From: Tyto alba
Taxonomy: Eukaryota > Chordata > Aves > Strigiformes > Tytonidae
Reading direction: 5' to 3'
NCBI RefSeq assembly: GCF_018691265.1
Contig: NW_024881303.1
Coordinates: 9,417,777 to 9,481,776, forward strand
Length of the DNA stretch: 64,000 bases
Within the stretch, counting starts at the first letter, position 1; every line of letters starts with the position of its first letter. The position numbers and the translations under genes were made by a program. Shown here piece by piece: positions 38,301 to 51,776 of the stretch. The notes under the pieces are model-generated. The model searched no databases, was not told the origin of the DNA, and saw only the letters and a program-made list of their open reading frames with translations.

Positions 38301-41300
38301 AAAGCCACTTCTTACTCCATTTCTTAAGCACAACTTACTGCCTTGCCTAATTAACCATCAAAGTGGAGTTACCTAGTCTGCTGATTTTGAAATAAATGAG
38401 AAAAGGGAAATTCAGTGGTGATACAGCTGTAGTGTGCGGCATATAGAGCATCCCTCTTCAGCTCTGCATGGGAATGGAAGTCAAAACTTTTCCTCCCTAG
38501 GTGGTCATAAACTGCTCTGACATGGATCTGTTGTAACTGAATAACGGTTCTTCAGAGCAGCATCATGTCTGGGAAATGGGCTAAATCCTTGTATATGCTT
38601 TGATTCCTGCACATACTCTGGGAGCTCACCAAAAGAGAGTCCACACACATACCAGCACAATTGAAGTAAGATTCATGGGTTGACACAGGGTAAAATATAG
38701 CTAAAGCACATGGTTTCAAAACTGTAGTCACTGTTTTCAAGCAAACTCTTACACAAGGCCATTGGGAAATTGTTTGATACTCCTGCATGCTGCATTAAAT
38801 CAGTAGGACCTACCGTAAGCTCTGGGGTCTCCAATAGCAAATCAGTGTGATGTGAATCATCGTGTTTTCTTTCAGGCATCATGAGGAAGAGTCTGAGTGG
38901 ATTTTGCTGCTCACGCTAAGATGAAGTATCTTTCATCTTGTTCATCTTCCCTGTATATTTTATGTTGGTTCAGAGGAGCTGGCTGCACTGCATTAATAAA
39001 ATGTCAACTAAACCACTTTTGGCCAGTGTTCTTGGCACAGATACAAGTGTAGACTTTCTGATCTCCCCTGGCCACTTGATAAGCAAAAGGTCTCTATCAA
39101 CAGGGATAGTGCCAACCCCTGTAAAGCTGCCCAGTACAGACCCCAAGTATTGTCACAGCTTGTGGGTATAATACTGGTGTGAAAGTGGCTACATCTCAGT
39201 TGAGAGATGAATCTATTAAGAGATTATATTTGTCCCAGTCTTCTGCACATGTGAGTGGGGAGAAGCAGTTGTACCAATATCACTGTGCAGAGAGGTATTT
39301 TGGGGGTCCCAAGGGCTGTGTTCAGCCCACGGATCAGTCCCATCCATTAATTCACCCGGACTGCTACAGCACGTGTGATGCTTAGAAGGAGATAAGCAAT
39401 TGCGTCCATCTGTGACTCCTCAAGTGAAGATCAGAAGTAGGCAGGAGGAAGACACAGCTCTTACAGAACTTAGCTGAGGTTTGGAAGGAAGACTGGCTCT
39501 TCCAGTGTCTTTTCAAGCCGGCTTTCCCAGTCAAGCTCAGCTATCATTAAATTCTTGAGTAGACCTTAAGTTGATCAGGGCATAGGGTGTCTTGCCATCC
39601 CAGAAGGTGCTTTTGGGGGGCTTGGGGGAGTGGGTTTGTGTGTGTTTTTAAGTTACTCCCTCTATTGCCATAAATTGCAAGGACGTTGCTGGGGGTTGCA
39701 GCTTTAGAGTCCTCAGTGCTCAGCAGGAGTAAGAAATCACTGCTGAAGAACAGTGATGTTACATGAGACAAAAAGCGGGGGGGGAAAGCAGCATGGACAG
39801 TGAAGTGTGGTGAAACTTTGAGTGTGAACATCATTTGCTCCAGGTGGCAGAGCCAGGGATGTCCCACATTGGATGTGTAGGAGAAACTAGTGAAGACAGT
39901 GGAGGAGACCTGATCTGGTAAACTGTGACCTGAAATTTCACCTCTGAGACAGGTTTTGTGTCTCCTAATACTGTAAAGGGGAGTGATGAATCCATCTCAC
40001 ATGGCTTCCCACGATATCCTTTATTCTTCACTGTTACCTGCTCACATGGGCATGACACCCAACTTGCTCTCCTACTGCTAGCAATTATAGCTCACTCACT
40101 GCCAGCTCCTGCCCAGCTCTGCGGCTCAGCCGGTGAAGGGACTGGGACATCACAGCAACAGCTCCTTTTCCCAGAGAGAGAGCAATGCTGTTGCTTGGGG
40201 GTTCACACATGCCTTTGCGCTGAGTCTGGCTGCTTTGCTGTCTCTGTTTGGTGAGCTCACCTAGATAATTTCTTGTTTCTTGTACACTTTCTTGTGGTTA
40301 GCTTATGGAAATGAATGTAAGAACTGAGGGAATCTAGAACCACCAAGGGCTTTTGACAAATTGGTATGGCGCTGCTAAGTCCTCTTTACACATAGACCCT
40401 TAGTTGTCCGCCCTTCTCTGTAACATACCAATTACTGGTATTTTTGGAAGAGAAGAATGTTGTGAAATAGTTCCTGGAAGTGCTGCTCTCAGTTGCTCTA
40501 TGTTAGGCATCATTGCAAATATTGTGAGATCAGTGCAGAAAGCAGCAACGTCCCAGCCACAACAGCATCCCGGAGTGCCACAAAAGAATCCACGAAGAAG
40601 AAAAGAGTCCTTGTGTCTGAGGGTGCAACAAGTGAGAAAGGGCTGAGCTGGGAGCACGGCACATGCCGTCTGGTTTAGCCAGAAAGTGACAGCTATGGCC
40701 CGACCAACAGCAGAGAAGGGCTTTAGGCATGGGTGTGGGTTTTGCTTCTGGATGGCAGCTCAGCAAAACTTTGGGCTGCACCCTTGGCTGGTGCAGCCAT
40801 TGGTGCTCGGTGAGACTCAGTCCAGTGCCAGAGATTCACGATTATGGTTGGGTGGAAGGCCTACCTCGTGGTTACCCCGTCTACCAGCAAAAAAGGGAAA
40901 TGTCTCTAGAGGAATCAAAATTACTCACTGGAATCCCTGCAATCCGTAATAAATATTTGAGGTGTAAAGAGCTAACAAAATGGAATGGAGTCAGACATGA
41001 AAGTGAAAACTGCCTTTTTTTAACTTGAAAACAGTGTGATATCAGCAATGCTGCAGTGTCTGGGAGCAGTCTGAATAAAAATGTGGATGCATTTAGGAAT
41101 TATGGTATTTGTACAAGAAACGTTCAAAGGACTGAAGTCTTCAGTCTCTTTAATTAGTCATGGGAGTGAACATCATTGGTTTTCCATGGAAGAACAGCAG
41201 ATTGTTGCCGTTCTGTCTTTCTAAATACATGTCCTGTTTTCCCCTTAGTATATTTCATTATAAAATACAATATTAAAGCCTTAAAAAGTCTTTATTAGCT

Positions 41301-42577
41301 AGCAGATGGTTTTGCAAGTCATTTTAACGAGATGAAGAAAACTTTAATGGCAGACATTTAAAGTTGTGCTTAGACAGACTATTGCCTTCGGAAAAATCTC
41401 AGGAATGTTTTCTTCTTGTTTTTGGTGGAGCTTGGCACCAGATTTTGTACAAGGAAATAGAAGGGAATGATTTACACCGACTGGTTCCCTCCCAAGAGTG
41501 GTTTTACATCAGTGTAACATCGTTGAGTTCCACAGTCATGCCGTGATTTACAGAGGTGCAAAGAGAGAGGGAAATGTCATCAACTTGATGCAGTTCAGGA
41601 GAAATATTACATTTCTTGTATACTTGCCTCATTCCATTGCCACAGACTAGATTTTTTGGGGAAGTTTATAGGCAGCCCCCTTGCAGGCAGGGCAGCAGTG
41701 TGCCAAGTCCTTCTGAACATCTCTTTCTGGATATCAGCGTCAGCAGCATGTGGGGATAAGAAAAAGGAGATGGTAGAGCCCTGAGACCATGCAGGACACC
41801 CTTGCAAGTACTGGCTTTCTTCCTCCACCCTTGAAATTTCCTGAGGTATAAGATGCTTGTGCTGAAAGCAGGTAGGAACATGTTTGTTCACAAAAAAACC
41901 TTTCAAGGCCTCAATGGTTCTCCCAGGCTTGTTTCTCTCTTGAGCATCCAATGCCATGTTCTTCAGAGGCACAGGCTGTCTCATAATGAATATACTCACA
42001 TCTGGAATGCCCAATCCAAGACAAGGAGGGTTTATATCCCTTTAAATATGTGAGTTCTTGTTTGTGGCTTTTTTATGTGAGCAGTTGCTGACTTTCAGAC
42101 CTGCTTCCTCCAAGGGTTTATTTTGACTGTGCAGGGTCTTGGCCTCATGGGAGCAGGGAGTGGGGAACGTGTGGTGATTCATTTGCACAGCCAGAGGACT
42201 GACCGTCTCTGCACATATTAAGAAATTAATCATGCTTCACGAAAGCAATAAAAAATGCCTACTAAATGAGTAATTGCCTGGCTACCTTCTTAGGCTATCC
42301 AACCCTTTGTTCCTCCCCTGGACTGCTGACCCTGTTACACCTGGCCAAGCTTCAGTGTCAGCTTTTTGCACTGTTGGAGACCTTTGTCCTTCTAGTTTTT
42401 CTAGATCTAGCTGATCTAATCTCAAAAGCCATTTTTCAGATCTGGAAAAGCCTTGCAACTATGTGGACTACACAGGTCATTAAGGAAAGCCGTCCCCTTT
42501 CTCTCCAGATAGAGTGTGTTAGATCACCTACACACCAGCAAGAAATAACATGCTGTTATGTATCTAGGAGTGTGCAA
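35361..42577. other. Presumed intergenic DNA downstream of the gene
   Basis: No exon, RNA gene or known repeat can be supported. The first 1.5 kb is AT-rich; from about 37.5 kb there are GC-richer patches. The region contains the longest open frame of the window (minus strand, 37512-38150, 212 codons, treated separately) and several overlapping frames of 80-135 codons at 40.4-42.0 kb without recognisable domains. Confidence 0.5.
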
Positions 42578-43324
42578 ACCCCATGAAGTTCAACAAGGCC
42601 AAGTGCAAGGTCCTGCATGTGGGTCGGGGCAATCCCAAGCACAAATACAGGCTGGGTGAGGAGTGGATTGAGAGCAGCCCTGCAGAGAAAGACTTGTATA
42701 TACTGGTGGATGAAAAAAATGACTATGACGTAGCAATGTGCACTCGCAGCTCAGAAATCCAACTGTATCCTGTGCTTCATCAAGAGAAGCATGACCAGCA
42801 GGCCAAGGGAGGGGATTCTCCCCCTCTACTCTGCTCTTGTGAGACCCCACCTGCAGTGCTGTGTCCAGCTGGGGGTCCCCAAAATAAGAAGAACATGGAC
42901 CTGCTTGAGTGGGTCCAGAGGAAGCCATGAAGATGATCAGGGGGCTGGAGCACCTCTCCTATGAAGACAGTCTGAGAGATGGGGTTTTTCAGTCTGGAGA
43001 AGAGAAGGCTCTGGGCAGACCTTATAGCAGCCTTCCCATACTCGAAGGGGGCTACAGGAAAGATGGGGAGGGACTTTTTATCAGGGAATATAGTGATAGG
43101 ATGGGGGTTAACGGTTTTAAATTGAAAGAGGGCAGATTTAGATTAGATATAAGGAAGAAACTCTTTACTGTGAGGGTGGTGACGCGCTGGCCCAGGGTGC
43201 CCAGAGAAGTAGTGGCTGCCCCCCCCCCCCCGGAAGTGTCTAACACCAGGCTGAGCAGGGCTTTGAGAAACCTGGTCTAGTGTGATCTTCAAGGTCCCTT
43301 CCAACTCAAACCATTCTATGATTC
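42578..43324 (+). mobile_element. CR1 LINE, 5'-truncated copy with decayed reverse transcriptase C-terminus
   Basis: The copy opens inside the end of the CR1 reverse-transcriptase frame: the translation from 42583 reads MKFNKAKCKVLHVGRGNPKH and then a recognisable 'GEEWIESSPAEKDL' stretch. The frame then breaks, with text lost around 42710-42830, and shifts at about 42910, where MIRGLEHLSYEDS and later GFKLKEGRFRLDIRKK continue in another frame. The 3' end shows the standard 'gtcccttccaactcaaacca' segment and the terminal attctatgattc at 43312-43324. A 13-C run interrupts it at 43219-43231. It is clearly non-functional. Orientation is the same as the copy at 24.4 kb. Confidence 0.95.
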
Positions 43325-46300
43325 AACAATGTATAGAAGGGTAAAGAAGAAAGTTTGCTGGGCCATGAACACTCAGCAGAGTTTCTCCACTTGTGTGTCC
43401 TGACGACCCTAACAGTTCCTCTGAAAAGCCCTGTGAGCTCCAAAGACTCAACATGAAAGTTCCTTCTTCTAATGGCGGTGTGTTTCCCTGCCCCACTTCT
43501 CAAGAGGAACTTAAGAGGGAGGTCAGAGTGAACTGCTCTTCAGGTTTCCAGTTGCAAAGATGCCTCTGTATCAAGGGAAGTATCAGCTCTTCATGTTCTC
43601 TCCTGCTTTGTGATGCTAATATTAAGTAGCGAATAGGCTGAATCCATTCTCATTTTGTCAGCACCCCTACAGTCATCTCCATTAGTGCCTGGGTTACTCT
43701 TTGGTAATAAAGACCTTGCCATGTTCTGCTGGTTTTAATGTCCATGGGTGGGTATTTCTGTGGAGGCCTGTTCTGAAAGAAAAGGCTCTTTCCGAAAGAA
43801 AAACTATTCCTCTGTTTGCCAGGGACAGACAAGAAGCATCTGTGTACCCAGTGGCAGATGCACTGCGAGATGAGGACATCTCTTCAGCCCTGGCACATGC
43901 TCTTCTTGCAATCACAGGGCTGATGAGTAGCAAATTGCCATCTGCAGTGTTGTGACTCTTGTAGAAGGAAAGTCAGCCCCCTCCTGCTGGCTCTGCCAGG
44001 CTCATAATTGCAGCGGTTGCAGTACCCAAAGCCTTTCAAATTACAGCGTTGACTTGCATGGTGGCCAAGGGGACAAAGGAGCAAGACAGGCCTCTGTCAT
44101 TTCAGGTGGGTGAAGAAAGGTCATTGCGGTTGGACAGGTTTCCAAGCCAGGTTGTTCTGGGAACAAACAATCCCACCTCTCCATGGTCATGCAAAAATGT
44201 ACAGGATCTCACTTATCCTCGTGCTCTGTTTTGACAACACACCATAGCTGTGGCCTGATTATCCCACTGACTCCTGAATTCACCACTCCATGCTCTGAGG
44301 TGTAGCAGGGCCAGCCATGCCCACATAAATACATATGGACATCTACTCTGTAGATCTCTAGACTCTCTAGGAACATTTTGTTTCATTTGAAGCCGTCATC
44401 TTTGCTTGGTGACTCCCTGGACTGCCTGTTTCTCTCCACTGAATATATAGGAGCTACTGGTGAGTTGTTGGGCCAGAGTCTCTGCCTTGTAGGCACCAGG
44501 AATGGTGAGGTGAGGTGAGGAAATCCCATTCCCACCTCTCTCAGCCTTCGTTTAAAGTCCTAATTGTTCTAAAGAGCAAGAGGCTTGAGTGCCTCCCTTC
44601 TGCTGTTAACCAGACATCATGTGCCTCAAAACAAAACAAAAGAGTTTTTAATATATAGCTAGGCTGACTAGGCATTGTAAAATGTTACACCATAAATATC
44701 TTAGATTAATAATTTGTTTATGTGCTACTTCACAATAGGCAGGGGGAGTGTTTGTGAGGCTGTTAAACAATGCTTATTGCAGCTAAATTTGGCATTTAAA
44801 ACATGCTCATGCGACAGGCATCACAAAAACTTTGTGAGGAATGAAGACAATTTAAAATGTCTGAAGCACATGCAGAATAAATTGCAGCTGGCCTATTTGC
44901 CCTGCACATTAATTCCTGCTGCTAGCTTCTTTCTCTGGCTTTTCCCACACTGCAATTTTATTACTGAAGTTGTGTCATGTCCTGGTGTGTGTGCATGTTT
45001 AATTTGGGCTCCATCAATGAAATCTGAAGTTCATGTGATCCGAGTTAAGCCACATCCTGAGTTCTACAGATCTCGTCCTGTCCCTGGGCCACTGCTGTGA
45101 TGCCTGTGCCCATGTGCTGTGGCTTGGACTCATCAGAAACCCTCCAGGAACAATCCCAGGGTGCTCTGATCCCTACAGAAGCAACTGCTCTAACTGCCTC
45201 TGGAGCTCTTCTGACCCTGAGTCACGGTGACCGTGAACTTTCTCCACCCTCAAAAACTAAAGTGCATTCTGGATTGAGTCTCTGCCCAAGAGAGCACATG
45301 TGTTATAGTGTCATATGGAGCTGGAGATAAAACTCCTGCCTGCTACTGTTCCTGAAAGCTGCCTGTGCTCTGCAGCGCTGACATCCATCATGGGGCATCC
45401 TGGCAGCAGAGGTGCCTGGTGTTTCACCGAGGATGGGGACTCAAAGGGTGGTGATGGGACGGCAGGAGATCATTAGGGCCCAGTGCCAGCTGTCCCCTTA
45501 CCTGGACTGAGTAGCTACACGCATGTGTCCACGTAGATGTTTGTGCCAACCACGTGTGTTGGAGAAATTCTGCATGGAGAAGGTCATGTGCAAATGAAGC
45601 TTCACCTAAAGGATCTCATTGTTTTCAGACACACCAGTGAGCTGAGGAAGGGAAAGGGGAATTTGTGCCCTTCCCTGAGGCAGGGAGTCATTAAGGGGCT
45701 GGGCAAAAGCATGAGGCTCTAGGAGACACTTGTATTCCATGGAAGGTAAGCTCTCCTGATTTTAGTTGAGCAAAATGGCAGGCCATCTCCTGGGCAGCAG
45801 GAATGAGATGAATTTCTGGGCAAAAGATAAAACTTTTCAGGTACTCTGGAAGGCTTCAAAAGAGGCCTGTGGGCACACGTGGAGGGTGGTCCTTCTCACC
45901 GGTGAGATGTGTCTTGGGGTCGGCTGGCAGGGGCGGCTCAAGGCACAGGGTAGCTGTGTGACCAGGAGCAAGGGAGATGATGCATGTGCCACCCTAGGGA
46001 TGCTAGATGCAATTTTTAAAAAAATTTAATTTCTTCCTGGCTTTTACAAACACTTGTGATGGTGGTGTTTTTTTCAGTGTCTGAGTAAATAAGATATTGA
46101 CATTTTACCTTCACCTGGCTTGTATGAGTCAAGTGTGATTTAAGGCACCTGTGTAACCCTGTTATTGTTCTCTATCAGGAGCTGGGCAAGACTGTGAGCA
46201 GGGCACAGGGGCAGAAATCCTAGTACAACACCTTCCCAGTGCTCTGTGCTGGGCCAGGGGTAATGGAGAGACCCTGTGGGCTCTGGCAAAGCTCTCACTG

Positions 46301-48482
46301 CAGGCTTGAGAGAGGCCATCAGCAAAGCCAAGGAAACCAAACCAAAAGAGTTCAATTCCTCCCAAAACAGGTCTTTGGAAGAGCTGTGTGTGGTGGTGAG
46401 TTTGAGCTGCTGCATGCCTGTGGAGAGCAGAGGTAGGTGTGAGCTGCCCTGGGATGTAGGAGGTGGGTGCACCTGGAGGAGCCCAGCCTGTGTGGGCAGC
46501 GTCCAAGTCCACCAAAGCCATGGAAATCTGGGAGGGGGGACACACACATCCCAGACCTCTGAGTTGTGTGGGAGCTATTGTCGTCTTGTGCTTTGTTTTT
46601 ACATGGCTGCTGGGACTTTAGACGTTTCCCTGTTGTTTATGACTGCTCGATAATGCTCATTTTTGTAGGGGGCAAAAAGGACTCTAGTTTCTCAGGAAAG
46701 ACAAGCAGTCCCATCCAAGTTGTACAGTGTGTTAATATTTAATTTAAAATTCATGTGTGCATTTGTTTATGAAATGAAGCCAACATATGTTAGAGCCTTG
46801 TCAAGACTGTCATCTGGGTCTCACTCGACGTGCAGCCCTGTACTTTGCCCCTGCAGCCAAGGGCTCTGTTTCCAACATCCCCTGTCCTCCCTCCTCTCCT
46901 CCTCACACCTCCATGTGGGGAACATTTTTACCTTTCCTTCCCTTGAGCTATTTAAAATACAATATGCAGCATGCCAGGATTGACCCTGGGGCTTATCACT
47001 GGTGCTGCAAACCTGGGGCCATGGATGTGAAGCCAGTGGAGAAGAGCTCCAATTTGCCAATGCAGCTCCTGCCCTGGGGGGGGCCAGGGTGGCTGGGGAG
47101 AGGTGCAGAAGTCCAGGGACGTTGCCTGCTGCTGGGTATGAGGGTGTGGAGAAAGGCAGCCAGTGTGTTTGCTGCTCCTAGCTAAACTTGTTTGGATCAA
47201 TATGGGCCGCAGTTCTAAGCGGGCAGTTTTTATCCACTTTTTAACACTAAACTCAGGCCCAGGGCAAAGCTGTGGCAGAAATTCCCCTGGGAATAAGTGC
47301 AGAGCCAGAATGGGAAAGTCTTAAAGCTCCTTTCACTGTTTTCCAGAGCAGCACTGGAAGAGGATGGTATGTCATCCTTACACTGGAATTTCTTGTAATT
47401 TGTCAGTTTTCACAATTATTAAAATGAGAATTTTCTCTCTCTTTTTTTTTTTTTTTCTTTGCATTTGCTGGATGCCATGAATCAGAAAGTGGCTGGAACA
47501 GTTATCTTGCTCCAATGTAATTTGATTCTCTCTTTCCCCCAACCCCCCCCGTTAGTATTTGATGAGAAACCTTTGTATTTTCATGCTTTAATACAATCTG
47601 GCACATAATTACAAATGACTCATAGATAATCTTGGTCATGGAGCTCTCTGAAATTAGATGATAATTTAGCCTGGAATTTCTGTAGAAAGAACGAAGGAAA
47701 AGACAATTATAATTATTCTAATCAAGATATCTTTTTCTTTGCCTGGGGTATTGCTCTGTGAACTGCTAGAGGCCTGAAAGTATTTAGACCATTTCTGCTG
47801 CTCACTGTTTCCCAGGCAAACACTACTGATCACCACGTAGCTTCATCGCCGTGAAATTCTCGTGAGTGCTACTGACAGAGGAGGAGATGAAATGTGCGGG
47901 GGCAGAACCACGGGGCTGCGTGCTGGTGGGGTGTGAGCAGAGCAGAGCAGCCACCGAAAAGGTGACGTCTCCAGGAAATTTGTGCAAACCCTCGGGACTT
48001 CCCTTCGGGAGGGACCAAATCCTGCATGGCTGCAAAAGGATGTTTTGTGACATCCACCACCAATTCCCACACAGCGGATGGAGGAGCAGCAGCCGGCAGA
48101 AATGAGGGCTGGGTGCTCACCGTTCACATTACTGCATCTTGTGCGCCTTCCCTTCCTCGGCTTTGATGCCAGTTTAGGTGCTTCCAGTCACGTGCTGGGG
48201 AGCTGGGCTGCGGGGACAGGGGACAGTGCCACCTCACACAACAGCAGTCGTGTCCTTGTCCTCGCGGTCAGAGCCAGTGCTTGGGGCACATTCACAGAAG
48301 GGATGTCTGGCCGGTGGGACACTGAGCAAGCGAGAGGTGACCATGAGGTATGGCCCTAAAGGGGAAGGAGTTGGTTGTGTGAAGCTACCCCTGGCCTGGT
48401 GTGTGTGGCTACCAGATCTCATGTCCTGGTCACTCCTAATGTGTGGATGGAAATGCAAGCAGATTGGTAGGAAAATAGAGCA
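43325..48482. other. Presumed intergenic DNA
   Basis: No supported gene. The region includes a short GGTGA repeat at 44504-44520, a T run at 47442-47456 and a C run near 47541-47551. A 128-codon plus frame at 44714-45100 and overlapping frames at 46140-46653 on both strands carry no recognisable domain. The sequence becomes more GC-rich after 45 kb, which lowers stop-codon frequency and explains the longer frames. Confidence 0.5.
44504..44520. repeat. Short (GGTGA)n tandem repeat
   Basis: Three and a half units of GGTGA in tandem. Each unit imitates a splice donor core (GGTGAG), but no acceptor-bounded open frame leads into it. Confidence 0.7.
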
Positions 48483-48745
48483 TTTATCTTAGGAGAGATT
48501 TAGAAGAGTGTGGCTTGTCTCACCCAGCAAAGGCGAAGAGGGGATCTGAGTTCAATCTATAAATACTTCAAAGGGGCAAGCACCAGGGAAAGGAAAAAGC
48601 AAAGAAAACAAGGTTGCATAAGAATAAGTAAGAATAAATTAACCATGAAGTAATCTAGGCTGAAAACTGGAAAGTTTGTTGGTATTCTGGGGAGTCTCTC
48701 ATGGTTTCATGTTCTCTTTATTTGGGAGAGGGAGATAAAGGCTGC
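48483..48745 (+). mobile_element. Old, diverged CR1 LINE fragment
   Basis: The order of short matches follows the C-terminal part of the CR1 reverse transcriptase and its flank in older CR1 subfamilies: 'ggcgaagaggggatctgag', 'ctataaatacttcaaagggg', 'caccagggaaaggaa', 'gaataaattaaccatgaag' and 'taggctgaaaactggaaag'. It is far more diverged than the copies at 24.4, 42.6 and 56.2 kb, and it lacks their 3' end sequence, so it is probably an older insertion of a different subfamily. Both ends are approximate. Confidence 0.7.
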
Positions 48746-51529
48746 TCCCGTCATCCCAGAGGATGAGTCAGAAATGTAATGACCAACCAGTTCCAGATCA
48801 ACATCGCTGGCTGTCCTGCTGTTGATTGCTTCTGGCAGCAGCATAAAATTAATGTGCTTAGGAATGATCCCAAGCCCTGCCCTGCACCCCTGATGGGCAG
48901 CACCCTCCTTCCCATCTCACCTCTGGGGCTGGCTCCTGGCAGTGTCTTGGACAGGTTCAAGCACTGGTGAGACACCAAGAGATGCTAGGCTGATAGAAAA
49001 GTCAATTAAACAAAACAGAAAAATGTCACGGGAAGAGTGATGACATTGTGCTGATTTGCATGATCACTCTTGGCATTTAATTGAATAAAATGCAGTTTTC
49101 CATCTGTGGCGGGTGCAGGTTTCTCAGCCAGCTGCTCTTGTGTGCAGCAGCGTTCGGACTCCACAGGACCTGGCGCACCAGGCGAGTGGGACCCGAGACG
49201 GCACCAGCCCTCTGAAAGATGAAGGTTTCTGGCACACAGATCCCTTGCTGCATCCCTCCTGCAGCTTATATGTGAGCTTTACCTTGGTTGCCTTCCTGGA
49301 GAAGGGGCAATGGCTGGTGAGGTGACCTGTGAATGCAATGAGCTTATCTCCCTCCCCTTGTGTGATGGGTGCCAAGTGCTGTTTGCACCGATGAAGCTAT
49401 GTGTTAACAGCTGAAATCTCACCTCAGGTTTCTTTCCCTGCACCTTTATAGCTCCTGGCTTTTCCCCTGCTAGCTCTTCTCCCACCTACCACTTCTTAGC
49501 ACACATCATATTGCAGTGTCACACTAATCACCTGGTGAATAGACCCACGGATGGGGACAGGGCAAAAGTCTCCTTAAAAAGAACCTGACTAATTTTGCAT
49601 ATATTTACTTTTTAAAAACTCTCCCTCGCTTCCCCAGCTGCGATGGCATTTCCAGAGCAGTGCGTGCTAGGATGCCATGTTAGCAGAGCTGGCAAACAAA
49701 GGCAAGGTGAGATGTAGCAGCTGGGCAAGGATAAAAGTCAGGAGCGCTAATGTGCTGTGAAAGCCACTCTGAAACTGGGGAAGGTGATAACGTTTCGTTA
49801 ATTCTGTTTGCCAAGCTGCCATCCGGTTTTGCAGACGTGTCCCCAGCTTTGGTTCAAACCCTGCCAGCAGCTACATCCCAGCCAGCGCTCTCCCTCCCCG
49901 TGCTGCCACAGGCTCTGCGAGGGGTGAGGGCAATGGGGGTTTGCTACAATGAATGAAGCCGGAGTTTCCCAACTTGCATTAAGGGCCTCCATCTGAAATG
50001 GGGTTATCTGCCTTTCCCAGGAGCTCATGTCTGTGGGTTCTTGGGGATGAGCCCTCCCATCCCCGGTCTTGATGCACTGGGGTGGCGTCTTCCTGACGTG
50101 CTGGCTCAGTTTGTACTTGCAAAACAGTTAAGCTTGAATGTTAACTGTTGCTGTAGGATTCTGCGAGCATACTGTTGTCCTGATGGAGCTCATCCCTTCA
50201 CCCCCCAGGAAAGCAGCCAGCAGAGGCTCAGATAGCGGGTGGAGCCCTTTGCATCCTTATTCTGCTATGATGCCGTGCTGCTGGCAAGTGGGACATGCTG
50301 GCCACAGGCTGGGCCAGCACAGAGGCTAAAGGAAGCAAAACAACAGTAGGTTTCAGGTTTCCCCCCTGTATTTATTAATTGCACACACAGGGCAGTCTGT
50401 GAGGATGGGAGGGCGATCTGTTCCACCAGCTGAGTGAGCTGCAGCTCGGGGGCTGTGAATGAGCTGGGGTCCCCACAGGACCCTGCTCTGCTGTGGGGTG
50501 GTTTGCAGCGTGGTGAGGCAGGGTGCTGGTCAGTGCTGCCATGTACACGATGCAAAATAAACACCTTCTTGTAGGAGGAGTGAATTGCAACAGGGCTGGG
50601 GCGCTCGCTGGCCCCACAAAGCTCAAGGATTTGGGGTTTTTTGGTGCAGTTTTCAACAGAAGCAGGTGAGAGCACCCTGTTCCTCACTGCCCAAGGTCTA
50701 GACAGCAGTATAGCAGCGGTGCTGCCAATGCCACATCGGTGTCTGAGCACAGGGTGTGCGTGGAGAGGTGCTGACCCTGTGCTGTGAGGAGGAGCAGGAC
50801 GGGCAAAGCTGGAAACCTTGGTCTCTGTCTTACCCACCTGGACTTTGCTGACTTTGCTTGTGGGAGCAGGTTTGTGAGCAAACCCTGGTGGTTCCTGCTT
50901 TCAGGGGGATGATGTACTTTTTTTTTACGTGCCTGCAAATCTTCATTCTCTCAGCGATAGCATGAACAAATCGCTTTGCTGGAAACCGGCTTGCGAGAGG
51001 AGGGCCTGCTCTGCCAGGGGATTCTCAGGACTGCTCTGCTTCCTGAAGCCTGTCAGAGTCGGGTTTCAAGATGCTGTAGAAGTAGCAGGAGACTAAAGTC
51101 TCTGATAGATGCAAAAATAGCAAGATCAGAGAAAAATGAGATTTGGCTTCAGAGCAGCCGCTGGGAAACAGACCCTTTGCAATAAACTGAAATGCTCTTA
51201 GTACTTGATGTTTGTGCACTACAATGAAAACATCTCTGGTACAGTGGGTTTATTTTAGCTACAGAGGACAGAACCTGTCAAACGAATTCACAGCCTCTGA
51301 TTTGATCTAGTTCATTTTCATGTGCGTGTTTTTTCTGCTCCTTGGCAGCTCTTTTAGGGCTTGTTGAGGATGATTTACTTGTGCTGTTTGGAAGGTGGGC
51401 TTTATGGGAAGCCACCGCCTCTGATCCCCGTGTGGAGATGCATTATCTGTGAGCTCAGGCAGGAAGGAAGAATAAGCAGGGCGATGATGGATGTTTAGAT
51501 TTGCCAGCTGAGCTAAAACACTGAAGGGG

Positions 51530-51561
51530 AAAAAAAAAAAAAAAACAACAACAACAAAAAA
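51530..51561. repeat. A-rich tract, poly-A followed by (CAA)n
   Basis: A run of 16 A passes into CAA units and a further A run. It could be a degenerated retroposon tail on the + strand, but no retroposon body is recognisable upstream. Confidence 0.85.
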
Positions 51562-51759
51562 CCCCAACATTTCTAAACATTTTGCTCGATCTAAACCCAG
51601 ATATCTTATTTCACTTCAGCTAAACTGTGTATTTTGTAATATTTATTCCATGCACACACTTAAATATAAGTTGCATTTAATGTACATTTGCTCTAATACT
51701 TATAGTGAGGGGCTGTATGCAAACTTTTGAAACACTACTTCAAAACCAAAACTTAATTT

Positions 51760-51776
51760 AAAAAAAAAAAAAAAAA
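51760..51776. repeat. Poly-A run
   Basis: Seventeen A residues in simple sequence, with no associated element seen. Confidence 0.85.

Noticed and set aside
41607..42014. 135-codon minus frame considered as a possible retroelement gag fragment
   Set aside because: No zinc knuckle, protease or polymerase motif, and no terminal repeats around it; treated as chance.
44714..45100. 128-codon plus frame with many Cys residues
   Set aside because: The Cys residues show no regular spacing, the composition changes abruptly along its length, and no splice sites bound it.
50265..50837. 190-codon open frame on the minus strand
   Set aside because: It sits in a GC-rich patch where several other frames on both strands are also open, has no recognisable domain, and shows no splice or promoter context.
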